From Catenuloplanes indicus (GTDB lineage Bacteria; Actinomycetota; Actinomycetes; Mycobacteriales; Micromonosporaceae), in contig NZ_JAUSUZ010000001.1 in NCBI RefSeq assembly GCF_030813715.1, positions 5,146,001-5,210,000 of the forward strand: DNA of 64,000 nucleotides, read 5' to 3'. Shown here piece after piece: positions 41,701-50,226 of this stretch (position 1 is the stretch's first letter; each line of letters starts with the position of its first letter). Position numbers and translations under genes: made by a program. The notes beneath the pieces are model-generated. The model saw nothing but the letters and a program-made list of their open reading frames with translations, searched no databases and was not told where the DNA came from.

Positions 41701-42594
41701 GACGACCAGGTGGGCCCGCCCGGGCTCGTCCAGCAGCGGCTCCAGCTCCGCCACGGTCCCGGCGATCAGGCGGAGTGGGCCGGCCGCGTCCGTGCGGGTG
41801 CGGTGCAGCGCGTGCGGCAGCCACTTCACCCAGTCCCAGTCCACGCGCCGGTGCCGGCCGGCGCAGACCGCGATGACCAGGTCGTCCGGCGCGTGGAAGA
41901 CCGCGAGCTGGGTCAGCATCGCGCGGGCGAGCCCGTGCCCGCCGGGCAGGTGGACGCGGCCGAACGCGCGCAGCGACACCGCCACCGGCAGCTCCGGTAC
42001 CACGGAGTACGCGTCCAGGAACCGGCGCAGCGCGCCCGCGCACATCGGCTCGAGCTCGGCCAGCGGCCGGGTGACCGGGGGCACCAGCGGCGTGGCGAGC
42101 GTCTGCGGGCCCAGCCCGGCGCGGACCACCGCGAAGTCCGGATCGGCCGCGCGCCGCTCCCACAGCCGGTGGCTGTCCACCGTGGACCACAGGCGGGCCG
42201 GGTCCGGGTGCCGGTAGCGCAGGCCGTCGCGCTGCGCCAGCGCGGTCCGCCGGGCGCGACGGCGCAGCGCGGCCAGCCGGCGCAGGTACTCCCGGCGGGC
42301 GGCCGCGACCTCGGCGCGTTTCGGCGCCCCGGAGCCGCCCCAGCTGGTCACCAGCATGGCCAGTGACGAGACGCCGAAGAGCGCGCCGACCACGTACGAG
42401 TAGGTGCCGCCGCCGCGGCCGAACATCATGGCCATCGCGACCGAGCCGCCGAGCATCGGCAGCGCGGTCATCAGCGTCTGCCACCGTCCGCCGGTCGGTT
42501 CCGGCAGCTCCGGTGGCGCGTCCACGGGCAGCTCGCCGACGGGAATCCCGGGCGCCGCACGACGCGGCGGACGTCGCACGATCACGGTGGTCAT
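38773..42594 (-). CDS. eccC: Type VII secretion ATPase EccC (fused EccCa/EccCb form)
   Basis: 1273 residues. Two N-terminal membrane helices (TALPMLGGSVAMAMMFG and VVGALFGVSSLAMLV) precede three FtsK/SpoIIIE ATPase domains. Walker A motifs are GATGSGKSELL (about 452), GGPRSGKSTAL (about 805) and GDGECGKTSFL (about 1075). Only the first pairs with a classical Walker B (LLIVCDEFSELL); the second reads FLVVDGWATL and the third FVLCDDYELA, as in other EccCs where domain 1 is the active motor. ATG at 42594 follows AGGGGG. It drives export of WXG100 proteins, but no esx gene is found nearby. Confidence 0.93.
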   Translation of the reverse strand: MTTVIVRRPPRRAAPGIPVGELPVDAPPELPEPTGGRWQTLMTALPMLGGSVAMAMMFGRGGGTYSYVVGALFGVSSLAMLVTSWGGSGAPKRAEVAAARREYLRRLAALRRRARRTALAQRDGLRYRHPDPARLWSTVDSHRLWERRAADPDFAVVRAGLGPQTLATPLVPPVTRPLAELEPMCAGALRRFLDAYSVVPELPVAVSLRAFGRVHLPGGHGLARAMLTQLAVFHAPDDLVIAVCAGRHRRVDWDWVKWLPHALHRTRTDAAGPLRLIAGTVAELEPLLDEPGRAHLVVVLDGADAAFAGRSAATVLDLDAPPPRSPGPRVLVLTAGQRLTSRTTESETDVGVPDALTVAEAEAVARRLAPLRLAATETPDPAARDTEAGLAELLGIDDPARWDPARHWARPRAARDRLRVPIGVGVDGTPVELDLKESAQDGMGPHGLLIGATGSGKSELLRTLVLGLAAEHSSEALNVVLVDFKGGATFASLDRLPHTAAVITNLADELPLVDRMVDAINGELLRRQELLRRSGNIPSLREYDRARAAGATLPPLPSLLIVCDEFSELLSAKPDFIDLFVQIGRVGRSLGVHLLLASQRLEEGRLRGLDTHLSYRIGLRTFSSLESRAVLGVPDAFQLPRSPGHGYLRFGTEPLVRFRAAYASGPYRPATGPPVAEPAFAARVVPYTPGVVTVPRTPRPRAAITREPATTSLLDLMVNALEGAGPAAHRVWLPPLGDSPALGELLGPVQADPRRGLTVADPALRGALRVPAGVVDRPLDQRRETLWLDLAGASGHVAVAGGPRSGKSTALRTLITALALTHTPAEAQVYCLDFGGGALAQLTRVPHVGGVAGRLDPVGVRRTVGEVRALLTEREARFAALGVDGMADYRTRRAAGEVEDDPYGDVFLVVDGWATLRADFDDLEPLVTEVASRGLAYGVHVVVSTGRWMDLRPALRDLLGARLELRLGDPADSTVSRRSAANVPADAPGRGITAESMHMLIALPGVAPDEIAKAWTGPPAPPVRRLPAELPYAAVRDVRETGLRIPVGVVETDLSPAVLDFAADPHFLLYGDGECGKTSFLRALATTITTRYAPEAARLVIVDFRRTLLGAVETGHLLGHGSTAAAVRTMVESAVDALRRRLPGGDVTARQLRDRSWWTGPELFVLCDDYELAGGPSGPLAPLAELLPQARDIGLHLVLARRSGGAGRAFDPVLTQLRELAVPGLVMSGSREDGPLLGDVRPAAMPPGRGQLKTRREGIRLVQIAYLPPSDPA

Positions 42595-42685
42595 CAATCC
42601 CCCTGGCGGTACGGACTGCGACAGCGCGCTCATCCTAGGTAAGGTGCGGGGCGTTCCGCAGCCCGCCGCAGGAAGGGGTTCGTCG

Positions 42686-44149
42686 ATGGGTGTCGGCCTC
42701 GCGCGCGTCACGATCGCCGCACCGCGCCGCCGCGTCGACCTGGCGCTGCCGGATCAGATCCCGCTCGCCGAGCTCCTGCCCGACCTGCTGCGGCACGCCG
42801 GTGAGTCGCTGGCCGACCAGGGCGAGCGGCACGGCGGCTGGCTGCTGCGCCGGCCGGACGGCGCCGCGCTGCTCGGCGGCCGCCCGCTGCGCGCACAGGG
42901 CGTACGGGACGGGGAGATCCTGCACCTCACGCCGGCCAGCACGTTCTGGCCGGCACCGGAGTACGACGACGTGGTCGACGTGATCGCGGGCGCGCCGCGG
43001 CGTACCGGCCCGTGGTCCCCGGCCGCCACGCGGATCGCAACCCGCGCCGCGGCCGTCGCGCTGATGCCGGCCGCACTGCCGCCGCTGCTGCTCGCGCCGT
43101 CCCCGGCCGGTGCCTACACCGCGGTCGCGCTGACGATCGCGCTGCTGCTGGCCGCGGTCACCGCGTCCCGCGCCTACGGCGACGCCGGCACGGCCGCGGT
43201 GCTCGGCGCGCTGGCGCTGCCGTTCGCTGGCGCCGGTGGCGCGCTGCTGGCCGCGGCCGGCCGTCCGGCGCCGGGGTTCCCAGCCTGGTGGGGAGCGCCG
43301 GAGACGCTGGTCGCCACGGTCGCGGTGCTCCTCGCCGCCGTGCTGGCGGCGGTGGGCACGGCCGTGCACCCGAGCGTCCCGGTGGCCTTCGCGTCCGCGG
43401 CGCTGCAGACCGTCCCGGCCGCCGCGCTGGCGCTGCTGATCCCCGCGCTGCACGCGGTGCACGCGGCCGCGTTGCTGGCCGCGGCCGCGGTCTGCACGCT
43501 GGGCCTGCTCCCGCTGCTGGCGATCCGGCTCGGCCGGCTCCCGATTCCGGCGATCGCGATGCCCGCCGGTCCGGCGGAGCCGGGCGATCCAGGGCTCGAC
43601 GGGCCGGGGGACGCACGCTGGCGGCCGTCCCGGGAGCCGGGCGATCCGGGCCTCGACGGGTTGCGTGAGGCACGCCGGCGGCCGCCGCGGGAGGCAGTGC
43701 TGGCCGCGCTGAGCCGCACGGACGAGTTCCTGACCGGTCTGCTCGCCGGCCACGCCCTGGTGATCACGGGTGCCGCGCTGGTCCTGGCGGTGCGTGGCGG
43801 CGCGGCGGCGCGCGTGCTGGCGGCCTCGGTCGCGGTGAGCGTGCTGCTGCGCACGCGCGTGCTGGTCACGACGCATCATCGCGTGCCGCTGCTGGTGGCC
43901 GGCACCGCGGTGCTGCTCGCGCTCGCGGTCGCGACCCCGATCGGGTCGGCCTCGCCGGTGGCCGCCGCACTGCCGGTGGCGGTGGCGCTGTCCGTGCTGG
44001 TGGCCGGTGCGGCCTGGTCCCGGCGGCCGCCGTCGCTCTACCTGGCGCGCGCCGCCGAGCTGCTGGACACCGCGGCGCTGGTCTCGCTCGTCCCGCTGGC
44101 CTGCGTGGTCCTCGGGCTCTACGCGAGCCTGCGGAACCTCAACGGATGA
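42686..44149 (+). CDS. eccD: Type VII secretion membrane channel component EccD
   Basis: 487 residues. A ubiquitin-like N-terminal domain (residues 1-95; VDLALPDQIPLAELLPDLL, then LRAQGVRDGEILHLTP) is followed by about ten hydrophobic helices, the EccD pattern. The linker between helix groups carries a repeated PAGPAEPGDPGLDG-like sequence. ATG at 42686 follows AGGAAGGGG. It is divergent from eccC across 91 bases that must hold both promoters. EccB and EccE are not found in the window. Confidence 0.85.
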   Translation: MGVGLARVTIAAPRRRVDLALPDQIPLAELLPDLLRHAGESLADQGERHGGWLLRRPDGAALLGGRPLRAQGVRDGEILHLTPASTFWPAPEYDDVVDVIAGAPRRTGPWSPAATRIATRAAAVALMPAALPPLLLAPSPAGAYTAVALTIALLLAAVTASRAYGDAGTAAVLGALALPFAGAGGALLAAAGRPAPGFPAWWGAPETLVATVAVLLAAVLAAVGTAVHPSVPVAFASAALQTVPAAALALLIPALHAVHAAALLAAAAVCTLGLLPLLAIRLGRLPIPAIAMPAGPAEPGDPGLDGPGDARWRPSREPGDPGLDGLREARRRPPREAVLAALSRTDEFLTGLLAGHALVITGAALVLAVRGGAAARVLAASVAVSVLLRTRVLVTTHHRVPLLVAGTAVLLALAVATPIGSASPVAAALPVAVALSVLVAGAAWSRRPPSLYLARAAELLDTAALVSLVPLACVVLGLYASLRNLNG

Positions 44150-44151
44150 CG

Positions 44152-44187
44152 AGGAAGCGCGCCGGGCGGGTGCCCGGCGCGCTTCCT
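44152..44187. terminator. Perfect 16-bp hairpin between eccD and ppa
   Basis: AGGAAGCGCGCCGGGC, loop GGGT, GCCCGGCGCGCTTCCT. It lies between convergent stops and can serve both. Confidence 0.85.
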
Positions 44188-44202
44188 GCGATGATCAGTG
44201 CC

Positions 44203-44706
44203 TCAGTGGCCTTCGCCGAGCTCCAGCGCGCGCTGGTGCCGCAGGATCGAGTTGCGGACCTCCTGCTCGGCCTCCACGCGGCCGGTCCAGGTCGCGCCCT
44301 CGACGGACTTGCCCGGCTCCAGGTCCTTGTAGACCGTGAAGAAGTGCTGGATCTCCATCCGGTCGAACTCGCCCAGGTGGTGGATGTCCCGCAGGTGCTC
44401 CTGACGCGGGTCCTCGAACGGCACGCAGAGGACCTTGTCGTCGCCGCCCATCTCGTCCTTCATCCGGTACATGCCGATGGCCCGGCACCGGATCAGACAG
44501 CCCGGGAACGTCGGCTCCTGCACCAGCACGAGCGCGTCCAGCGGGTCGCCGTCCTCGCCCAGGGTGCCCTCGATGAAGCCGTAGTCGGCCGGGTACTGGG
44601 TCGCAGTGAAGAGCGTGCGGTCCAACCGGATGCGCCCGGTCTTGTGGTCCACCTCGTACTTGTTGCGGTGACCCTTGGGGATCTCAACCGTAACGTCGAA
44701 ATCCAT
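44203..44706 (-). CDS. ppa: Inorganic pyrophosphatase
   Basis: 167 residues of the soluble family I type: [45 protein letters not shown] with the signature D-G-D-P-L-D, and [13 protein letters not shown]. It hydrolyses pyrophosphate with Mg2+ in the cytoplasm. ATG at 44706 has GAGGGAG upstream. It is divergent from dacB, as for Rv3628 and Rv3627c. Confidence 0.97.
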   Translation of the reverse strand: MDFDVTVEIPKGHRNKYEVDHKTGRIRLDRTLFTATQYPADYGFIEGTLGEDGDPLDALVLVQEPTFPGCLIRCRAIGMYRMKDEMGGDDKVLCVPFEDPRQEHLRDIHHLGEFDRMEIQHFFTVYKDLEPGKSVEGATWTGRVEAEQEVRNSILRHQRALELGEGH

Positions 44707-44841
44707 ATTCACGCTCCCTCGTTCGCCCACGTTGGCTAACGGAACTCGCACAGCTCACGCCACACCCCGGGCACGGCCAATGCAGTCTCGGACCCCGTTA
44801 GTCTCCTCTAAAGCGGCGGGACAGGACGAGGAGGGGCTGGG

Positions 44842-47841
44842 GTGGGGAGGCAAGATTCACACAACGGCAACGAAAACGGTGATCAGAGCCGTGTGGGAGC
44901 GGCGCCGGACTCGGCCGCTTCAGCGGACAAAAGCGACATAAAGCCGGACCCTGCTCCTTCCGAGGATACACAGGTGTCTGCCGCGAACACCGCGGACCAG
45001 CCCGAACGCGTCATCGCGCCGCCGGCCGCGCCGCCCGAGCCTCCGCCGTCGCCCGTCACCCCCTCCGAGCCCGCGTCCGCCGCCTCCCCTATCCCACCAT
45101 CCGGACCGGCACTCCCGCAGAACAAAACCCAAACCCCACAGACCCCACCGGCGTACGCCGAGAGGCCCCGGCCCGCGACGCTCCGCCCCCCGGCGAGCAT
45201 CCGCCCCACGCTCTCCCACCCGGGTCGCCCTACCCCGCCCACGCCACCCGCCGCCCCGCCGCCTTCGGCCGGCGAGCCGCCCCAGCCGATCCCGGCCGCG
45301 GCTGCCCCGGCCCGGGCGGAGTCGGCCTCGGTGGAGAAGAAGGCGACCGCGGCGGCGGCCACGCCCGAGCCTGTCAAGGCGACGCCGGTTGCCGAGCAGG
45401 CCGTGTCGAAGCCCGTTGCCGCCGCTGGGGAGCAGGCTCCGGCCGCAGGCAAGGGCGGGCAGCCCGCGGCTGAGCCGCGTTCGGCCGCTGAGCAGCAAGT
45501 TTCCCGGCCCGGCGCGGATGCCGAGCCGACGGTGCGCATTCCGGCGCGGCCTGCGCAGGACCGACAGCGGACCGTCGCGACTCCGACGCCGTCACGGTCC
45601 GGCGGCCCCGCTTCCGGTGCGTCGGTGGGTGGAGCTTCCGCGGCGCCGGTGGACCGTGAGTCGACGGCGGTGATTCCACGCGTCACCGCGACGCCGAAGG
45701 CATCGCGGGGCAGCGCGGCGGCCCGGGTGGCCGGAGCTCCGGCGGCGCCGGTGGACAGTGACTCGACGGCGGTGATTCCGCGGGTTGCCGAGGCGCCGAA
45801 GGAGCCGCGGGGCAGCGCGGCGGTGCCGGCAGCCGGGGCGGCCGCGGTGAACGAAGGCGCCACGACGCCGGTCGACGGTGAGTCGACGGCGGTGATTCCA
45901 CGCGTCACCGCGACGCCGAAGGCATCGCGGGGCAGTGCGGCGGCGCGGTCGGCTGAAGGCCCGGCGGCGCCGGTCGACGGTGAGTCGACGGCGGTGATTC
46001 CGCGGGTTGCCGAGGCGCCGACGGAGTCGCGGGGCAGTGCGACGGCGCCGGTGGACGGTGAGTCGACGGCGGTGATTCCGAGGGTTGTGGAGGCGCCGAC
46101 GGGGTCGCGGGGCAGTGCTGCGGTGCCGGTGGCCGGCGGAACCGCGGTGGGTCGACGTGCCGCGGCGCCGGTGGACGGTGAGTCGACGGCGGTGATTCCG
46201 CGGGTTGCCGAGGCGCCGACGGAGTCGCGGGGGAGCGCGGCGGTGCCGGTGGCCGGGCGTGCGACGGTGGGCTCGGGCGGAAGCGCGGGCACGGCGTCGC
46301 CGGCACCGGTCGTACCGGCTGATGGGGTTGACGGCGAGCGCGGAACGGAAGCGGCCGGCGGGGCCGGTGCCGCTGGGACCGCGCCGCCGTGGCGGTCGCG
46401 GAAGGTGCTGGCCGGGGCCGGAGCGACGGTCCTGGCGCTGGTGCTGGTGCTCGTGGTGGCGCTGGTCGTGCGGCCGGGCGCGGTGGACGATCCGGTGGCG
46501 GCACCGACCACGGCGGGACCCTCCGCGGAACCGCCGCCGCAGCCGGTGCTGGCGGCGAACACGGACACGGCGCCGATGCCGTCCGCGGCGGCGGTGCAGG
46601 CCGCGATCGGGCCGCTGGTGACCAGCGGTGAGCTGGGCCCGGGCATGCACGTGTCGGTGCTGGACGTGGCGACCGGTACCGAGCTGTACGGGTACCAGCA
46701 GGCCGAGCCGGCCACCCCGGCGTCGACGACGAAGCTGGTCACGGCCGCGGCGTCACTGGCGGCGCGCGGCACGGGGTACCGGATCCCGACGCGCGTGGTG
46801 GCCGGCGCCGCACCCGGTGAGGTGGTGCTGATCGGCGGCGGTGATCCGACGCTGGCGATCGGCGAGACCGCGGCGTACGAGGACGCGGCCCGGCTGGACA
46901 CGCTGGCCGAGCAGGTCAAGAAGGCGCTGAACAACGCGCAGGTGTCCCGGGTGCTGGTGGACTCGTCGCTGTTCACCGGCGCGCTGACCGGGCCGGGCTG
47001 GGACCCGGACGCGGTGTCCGCGGGCTACGGCGCACCGATCACCGCGCTGATGACGGACGGCGCCCGGGTCAACCCGAAGGCGACCGGTGGCGCACAGCGG
47101 CACGCGACGCCGGACCTGGCCGCGGGGCGCGCGTTCGCGGCGCTGCTGGGTAAGAACGTGACGGTGGCGCGCGGTACGGCCCCGGCCGCGGGCACGCCGG
47201 CCGGGACGCCCCCGGGCACGGCGTCCGGCGCCGCGGTGACCGGGCCGGCGCCCGGGACCGAGCTGGGCCGGGTGGAGTCGCCGACCATGCTGCGGCTGGT
47301 CGAGGTGATGCTGACCGAGAGCGACAACGTGGTGGCGGAGGCGCTGGCGCGGCAGGTGGCGATCGCGGGCGGCGAGCCGGCCTCGTTCCAGGGCGCGGCG
47401 GCGGCGACGCGCAACCTGATCGCCGGATTCGGGCTCCCGGTCGACGGCTTCGGGCTGACCGACGGCAGCGGGCTGTCCCGGGACAACGAGATCAGCCCCG
47501 CGCTGCTGACCGCGCTGGTCCGGCTGGCCGCGGACGGCTCGCACCCGGAGCTGGGCGCGATGTTCGCCGGGCTGCCGGTCGGCGGCTGGTCGGGCACGCT
47601 GGACACCCGCTTCCGGGACCCGGCGCCGCCGGAGTCGCGCGGCGGAGCCGGGTCGGTGCGGGCCAAGACCGGGTCGCTGGACGGCGTCAACGCGCTGGCC
47701 GGCGTGCTCACCACGGCGGACGGACGGCTGCTGGCGTTCGCGCTGCTGGCCGACGAGGTGCCGTACAAGTCGGTGAGCAAGTGGCAGGCGGAGTGGAAGC
47801 TGGACCGGATCGCGTCGGTGCTCGCCGCCTGCGGGTGCTGA
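44842..47841 (+). CDS. dacB: D-Ala-D-Ala carboxypeptidase (S13 family) with long repetitive cytoplasmic arm
   Basis: 999 residues, about twice the usual length. Residues 1-515 are a Pro/Ala-rich arm holding six copies of PVD(G/R/S)(E/D)STAVIPRV (about 268-478) and a further PTVRIPAR. A membrane helix follows (about 521-542). The outer carboxypeptidase domain has S628-TT-K631, S827-D-N829 and K942-TG. The domain trims peptidoglycan side chains; the arm, on the cytoplasmic side, is unusual and could be a phosphorylated docking platform. GTG at 44842 follows GGAGGGG. A shorter start is possible but would cut the arm. Confidence 0.9.
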   Translation: MGRQDSHNGNENGDQSRVGAAPDSAASADKSDIKPDPAPSEDTQVSAANTADQPERVIAPPAAPPEPPPSPVTPSEPASAASPIPPSGPALPQNKTQTPQTPPAYAERPRPATLRPPASIRPTLSHPGRPTPPTPPAAPPPSAGEPPQPIPAAAAPARAESASVEKKATAAAATPEPVKATPVAEQAVSKPVAAAGEQAPAAGKGGQPAAEPRSAAEQQVSRPGADAEPTVRIPARPAQDRQRTVATPTPSRSGGPASGASVGGASAAPVDRESTAVIPRVTATPKASRGSAAARVAGAPAAPVDSDSTAVIPRVAEAPKEPRGSAAVPAAGAAAVNEGATTPVDGESTAVIPRVTATPKASRGSAAARSAEGPAAPVDGESTAVIPRVAEAPTESRGSATAPVDGESTAVIPRVVEAPTGSRGSAAVPVAGGTAVGRRAAAPVDGESTAVIPRVAEAPTESRGSAAVPVAGRATVGSGGSAGTASPAPVVPADGVDGERGTEAAGGAGAAGTAPPWRSRKVLAGAGATVLALVLVLVVALVVRPGAVDDPVAAPTTAGPSAEPPPQPVLAANTDTAPMPSAAAVQAAIGPLVTSGELGPGMHVSVLDVATGTELYGYQQAEPATPASTTKLVTAAASLAARGTGYRIPTRVVAGAAPGEVVLIGGGDPTLAIGETAAYEDAARLDTLAEQVKKALNNAQVSRVLVDSSLFTGALTGPGWDPDAVSAGYGAPITALMTDGARVNPKATGGAQRHATPDLAAGRAFAALLGKNVTVARGTAPAAGTPAGTPPGTASGAAVTGPAPGTELGRVESPTMLRLVEVMLTESDNVVAEALARQVAIAGGEPASFQGAAAATRNLIAGFGLPVDGFGLTDGSGLSRDNEISPALLTALVRLAADGSHPELGAMFAGLPVGGWSGTLDTRFRDPAPPESRGGAGSVRAKTGSLDGVNALAGVLTTADGRLLAFALLADEVPYKSVSKWQAEWKLDRIASVLAACGC
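45643..46276 (+). repeat. Six-copy coding repeat in dacB
   Basis: The unit encodes APVDGESTAVIPRV plus a variable AEAPTESRGSAAVPVAG spacer; unit lengths differ because spacers are deleted or extended. DNA copies are near identical in the first 42 bases (GGTGAGTCGACGGCGGTGAT), which suggests recent duplication or gene conversion. Confidence 0.9.
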
Positions 47842-47891
47842 CTCCGGTTCCGGACGGGTCGCGGTGGTGGTGCGCGGGTACGTTGGATTTC

Positions 47892-49034
47892 ATGACGCAG
47901 TTCGTGGACTGGGATCTGGCCGCCGCCACCGCGGGAGCTCTGGGCAAGTCCGGGCCACGGGTGACCTATGACGAGGCCGCCGCGGTCGTCGCGGACCTGC
48001 GGCGGCTCACCGACGAGGCCGCGGGGCACGTCGCGGCGTACACCGGGCTGACCTCTCAGGTGGATCATCCGCCGGTGCGCGTGGTCGACCGGAGGGACTG
48101 GGCCCAGGTCAACATCGAGGGCCTGCGTTCCGTGATCGCGCCGCTGATCGGCAAGCTGACCGGTGACAAGGCGCCCAGCGCGATCGCGGACGCGCTCGGC
48201 TCACGGGTCACCGCGGTGCAGGCCGGCGGCGTGCTGGCCTACCTGTCCGGCCGGGTGCTCGGGCAGTACGAGGTGTTCTCCGGCGAGCACGGCCGGCTGC
48301 TGCTGGTCGCGCCGAACATCGTCGAGGTGGAGCGCAAGCTCGGCGCCGACCCGCGCGACTTCCGGCTCTGGGTGGCGCTGCACGAGGTCACCCACCGCAC
48401 CCAGTTCACCGCCGTGCCGTGGATGCGCGGCTACTTCCTGGAGCAGGTGCAGGCGTTCGTGGACGCGTCGCAGTCCAGCGAGGACCCGCTGGTGGAGCGG
48501 CTGCGCCGGGCGGTCACCACGCTCTCCGACGCGGTCCGCGACCCGGAGAGCCGGTCGTCCGTGCTCGATCTGGTGCAGACGCCCGCGCAGAAGGAGGTGC
48601 TGGACCGGCTGACCGCGCTGATGACGCTGCTGGAGGGCCACGCCGAGTTCGTGATGGACGGTGTCGGCCCCGAGGTGATCCCGAGCGTGGAGACGATCCG
48701 GGCCCGGTTCAACCGGCGGCGCGAGGCCGGCAACCCGTTGGAGAAGGCGGTCCGCCGGCTGCTCGGCGTGGACGTGAAGATGCGGCAGTACGCGGAGGGC
48801 CGCACGTTCGTGTACGGCGCGGTGGAGCGGGTCGGCATGGCCGGCTTCAACAAGATCTTCGAGTCGCCGGCGACGCTGCCCCGGGTGGACGAGCTGAGTG
48901 ACCCGGATGCGTGGGTGAAGCGGGTCGTCGGCCTTCAGACCGGTGACGGGGCGGGTGGACAGGGCGGCAGCGGGGGTCCGGGGACGGATGCGACCAGCGC
49001 GTCCGGCCCGGCCTCCCGGCCGGACGGCGACTGA
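47892..49034 (+). CDS. Zincin-like metalloprotease (zinc-dependent, Rv3626c-like)
   Basis: 380 residues. The zinc motif HEVTH (H164) lies in ALHEVTHRTQF, and a later GHAEFVMDGVGPEVIPSVE supplies the third ligand region typical of the actinobacterial zincin family once linked by name to coenzyme F420 biosynthesis. There is no signal peptide. The C-terminal tail is low complexity. ATG at 47892 is the first with coding character. dacB precedes it and tilS follows within 20 bases, the same order as in mycobacteria. Confidence 0.85.
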   Translation: MTQFVDWDLAAATAGALGKSGPRVTYDEAAAVVADLRRLTDEAAGHVAAYTGLTSQVDHPPVRVVDRRDWAQVNIEGLRSVIAPLIGKLTGDKAPSAIADALGSRVTAVQAGGVLAYLSGRVLGQYEVFSGEHGRLLLVAPNIVEVERKLGADPRDFRLWVALHEVTHRTQFTAVPWMRGYFLEQVQAFVDASQSSEDPLVERLRRAVTTLSDAVRDPESRSSVLDLVQTPAQKEVLDRLTALMTLLEGHAEFVMDGVGPEVIPSVETIRARFNRRREAGNPLEKAVRRLLGVDVKMRQYAEGRTFVYGAVERVGMAGFNKIFESPATLPRVDELSDPDAWVKRVVGLQTGDGAGGQGGSGGPGTDATSASGPASRPDGD

Positions 49035-49051
49035 CCGGTTAGCGTTTTTCC

Positions 49052-50077
49052 ATGGCTCGGATAGCGCCGCCGGTCGCGGAGTTGCGCGTGGCGGTGCGTC
49101 GCGCCCTGACCGGCTTCCCCCCGGACGGACTGGTGCTCACGGCGTGCTCCGGCGGCGCCGACTCGCTCGCGCTGGCCGCGGCTGTCGGGTTCGTCGCACC
49201 GCGGCTCGGCCTGCGCGCCGGCCTGGTCACGGTCGACCACCGGCTGCAGGACGGCTCCGCCGACCGGGCCGCGGCCGTGGCCCGGTGGGCGCGCGAGACC
49301 GGGCTGGCCCCGGTCGAGGTCGCGGCCGTGACGGTCGCGGGCCGGCCCGGCGGACCGGAGGCGGCCGCGCGCGAGGCCCGGTACGCCGCGCTGGCCGAGG
49401 CCGCGCGGCGGCACGATGCCGCCGCGGTGCTGGTCGGGCACACCCGCGACGATCAGGCCGAGACCGTGCTGCTCGCGCTCGCCCGCGGCGCCGGGATAAA
49501 GGGCCTGGCCGGCATGCGGGAGCGCCGGCCGCTGCCCGGCGCGGACGACGTGCTGCTGGTCCGCCCGCTGCTGGAGATCTCCCGGGAGCAGACGCACAAG
49601 GCCTGCGTGGCGCTCGGTCTGCAGCCGTGGACCGACCCGCACAACGCGGATCCGGCGTACGCGCGCAGCCGGGTCCGGGCCGACGCGCTCCCCGCGCTGG
49701 TCGCGGCGCTCGGCCCGCGCGTGGTCGGCAACCTGGCGCGCACGGCCGGGCTGCTGGCGGCGGACGCGGCCGCGCTGGACGGGCTGGCCCGGACCGCGCT
49801 GTCCGAGGCGCGGGGATCCGGCGGTGGCGGGCTGCGGGTGCGCAGCCTGTCCGGGCTGGATCCGGCGATACGCAGCCGGGTGCTGCACCTGTGGGCACGG
49901 GAGCTGGGCGCTCCGGGCACCGCGCTCTCGCAGCGGCACGTGTCCGCGCTGGACGCGCTGGTGGTGGACTGGCACGGGCAGGGTTCCGCCTACCTCCCCG
50001 GTGGGATCGCGGTACGCCGTTCCGGTGACGCACTGGCGGTCGTGACCACCGACACAGAAGTCGATCAAATCGGGTGA
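49052..50077 (+). CDS. tilS: tRNA(Ile)-lysidine synthase
   Basis: 341 residues. The N-type ATP pyrophosphatase motif is LTACSGGADSLAL, with GHTRDDQAETVLL and the LVRPLLEISREQ and the DPHNADPAYARSRVR motifs of TilS. It makes lysidine at the wobble base of tRNA-Ile(CAU) so that it reads AUA. ATG at 49052. Chain length is normal for actinobacteria without the extra C-terminal domain. It precedes hpt, the common tilS-hpt-ftsH order. Confidence 0.95.
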   Translation: MARIAPPVAELRVAVRRALTGFPPDGLVLTACSGGADSLALAAAVGFVAPRLGLRAGLVTVDHRLQDGSADRAAAVARWARETGLAPVEVAAVTVAGRPGGPEAAAREARYAALAEAARRHDAAAVLVGHTRDDQAETVLLALARGAGIKGLAGMRERRPLPGADDVLLVRPLLEISREQTHKACVALGLQPWTDPHNADPAYARSRVRADALPALVAALGPRVVGNLARTAGLLAADAAALDGLARTALSEARGSGGGGLRVRSLSGLDPAIRSRVLHLWARELGAPGTALSQRHVSALDALVVDWHGQGSAYLPGGIAVRRSGDALAVVTTDTEVDQIG

Positions 50078-50122
50078 TCTTGGGCGGGCACACCGCGTAC
50101 CGTCGGCGCGTTTTGGCTTTTT

Positions 50123-50142
50123 AGGGCCGTTTGGCCCTTTTG
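50123..50142 (+). terminator. Short terminator-like hairpin after tilS
   Basis: AGGGCC, loop GTTT, GGCCCT, followed by TTTTG. A weak intrinsic terminator before the hpt promoter. Confidence 0.55.
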
Positions 50143-50226
50143 CGGGTGGCGCGGGTGGCCCGCTCCGGGTCCGAAATCTCCCGGGGTGCGCGACGGCGCG
50201 TAACCTTCATGGGGCAGGCTAGGGCC

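Noticed and set aside
38125-42366. A 1413-residue rightward open frame opposite mycosin and eccC
   Set aside because: It is antisense to clear protease and ATPase genes; its Arg/Gln/Gly-rich translation is the usual shadow of high-GC codons and has no domains.
45643-46276. Possible misassembly of the dacB repeats
   Set aside because: Spacers between repeats differ and stay in frame, so the array reads as a real coding repeat, though the exact copy number needs long reads.
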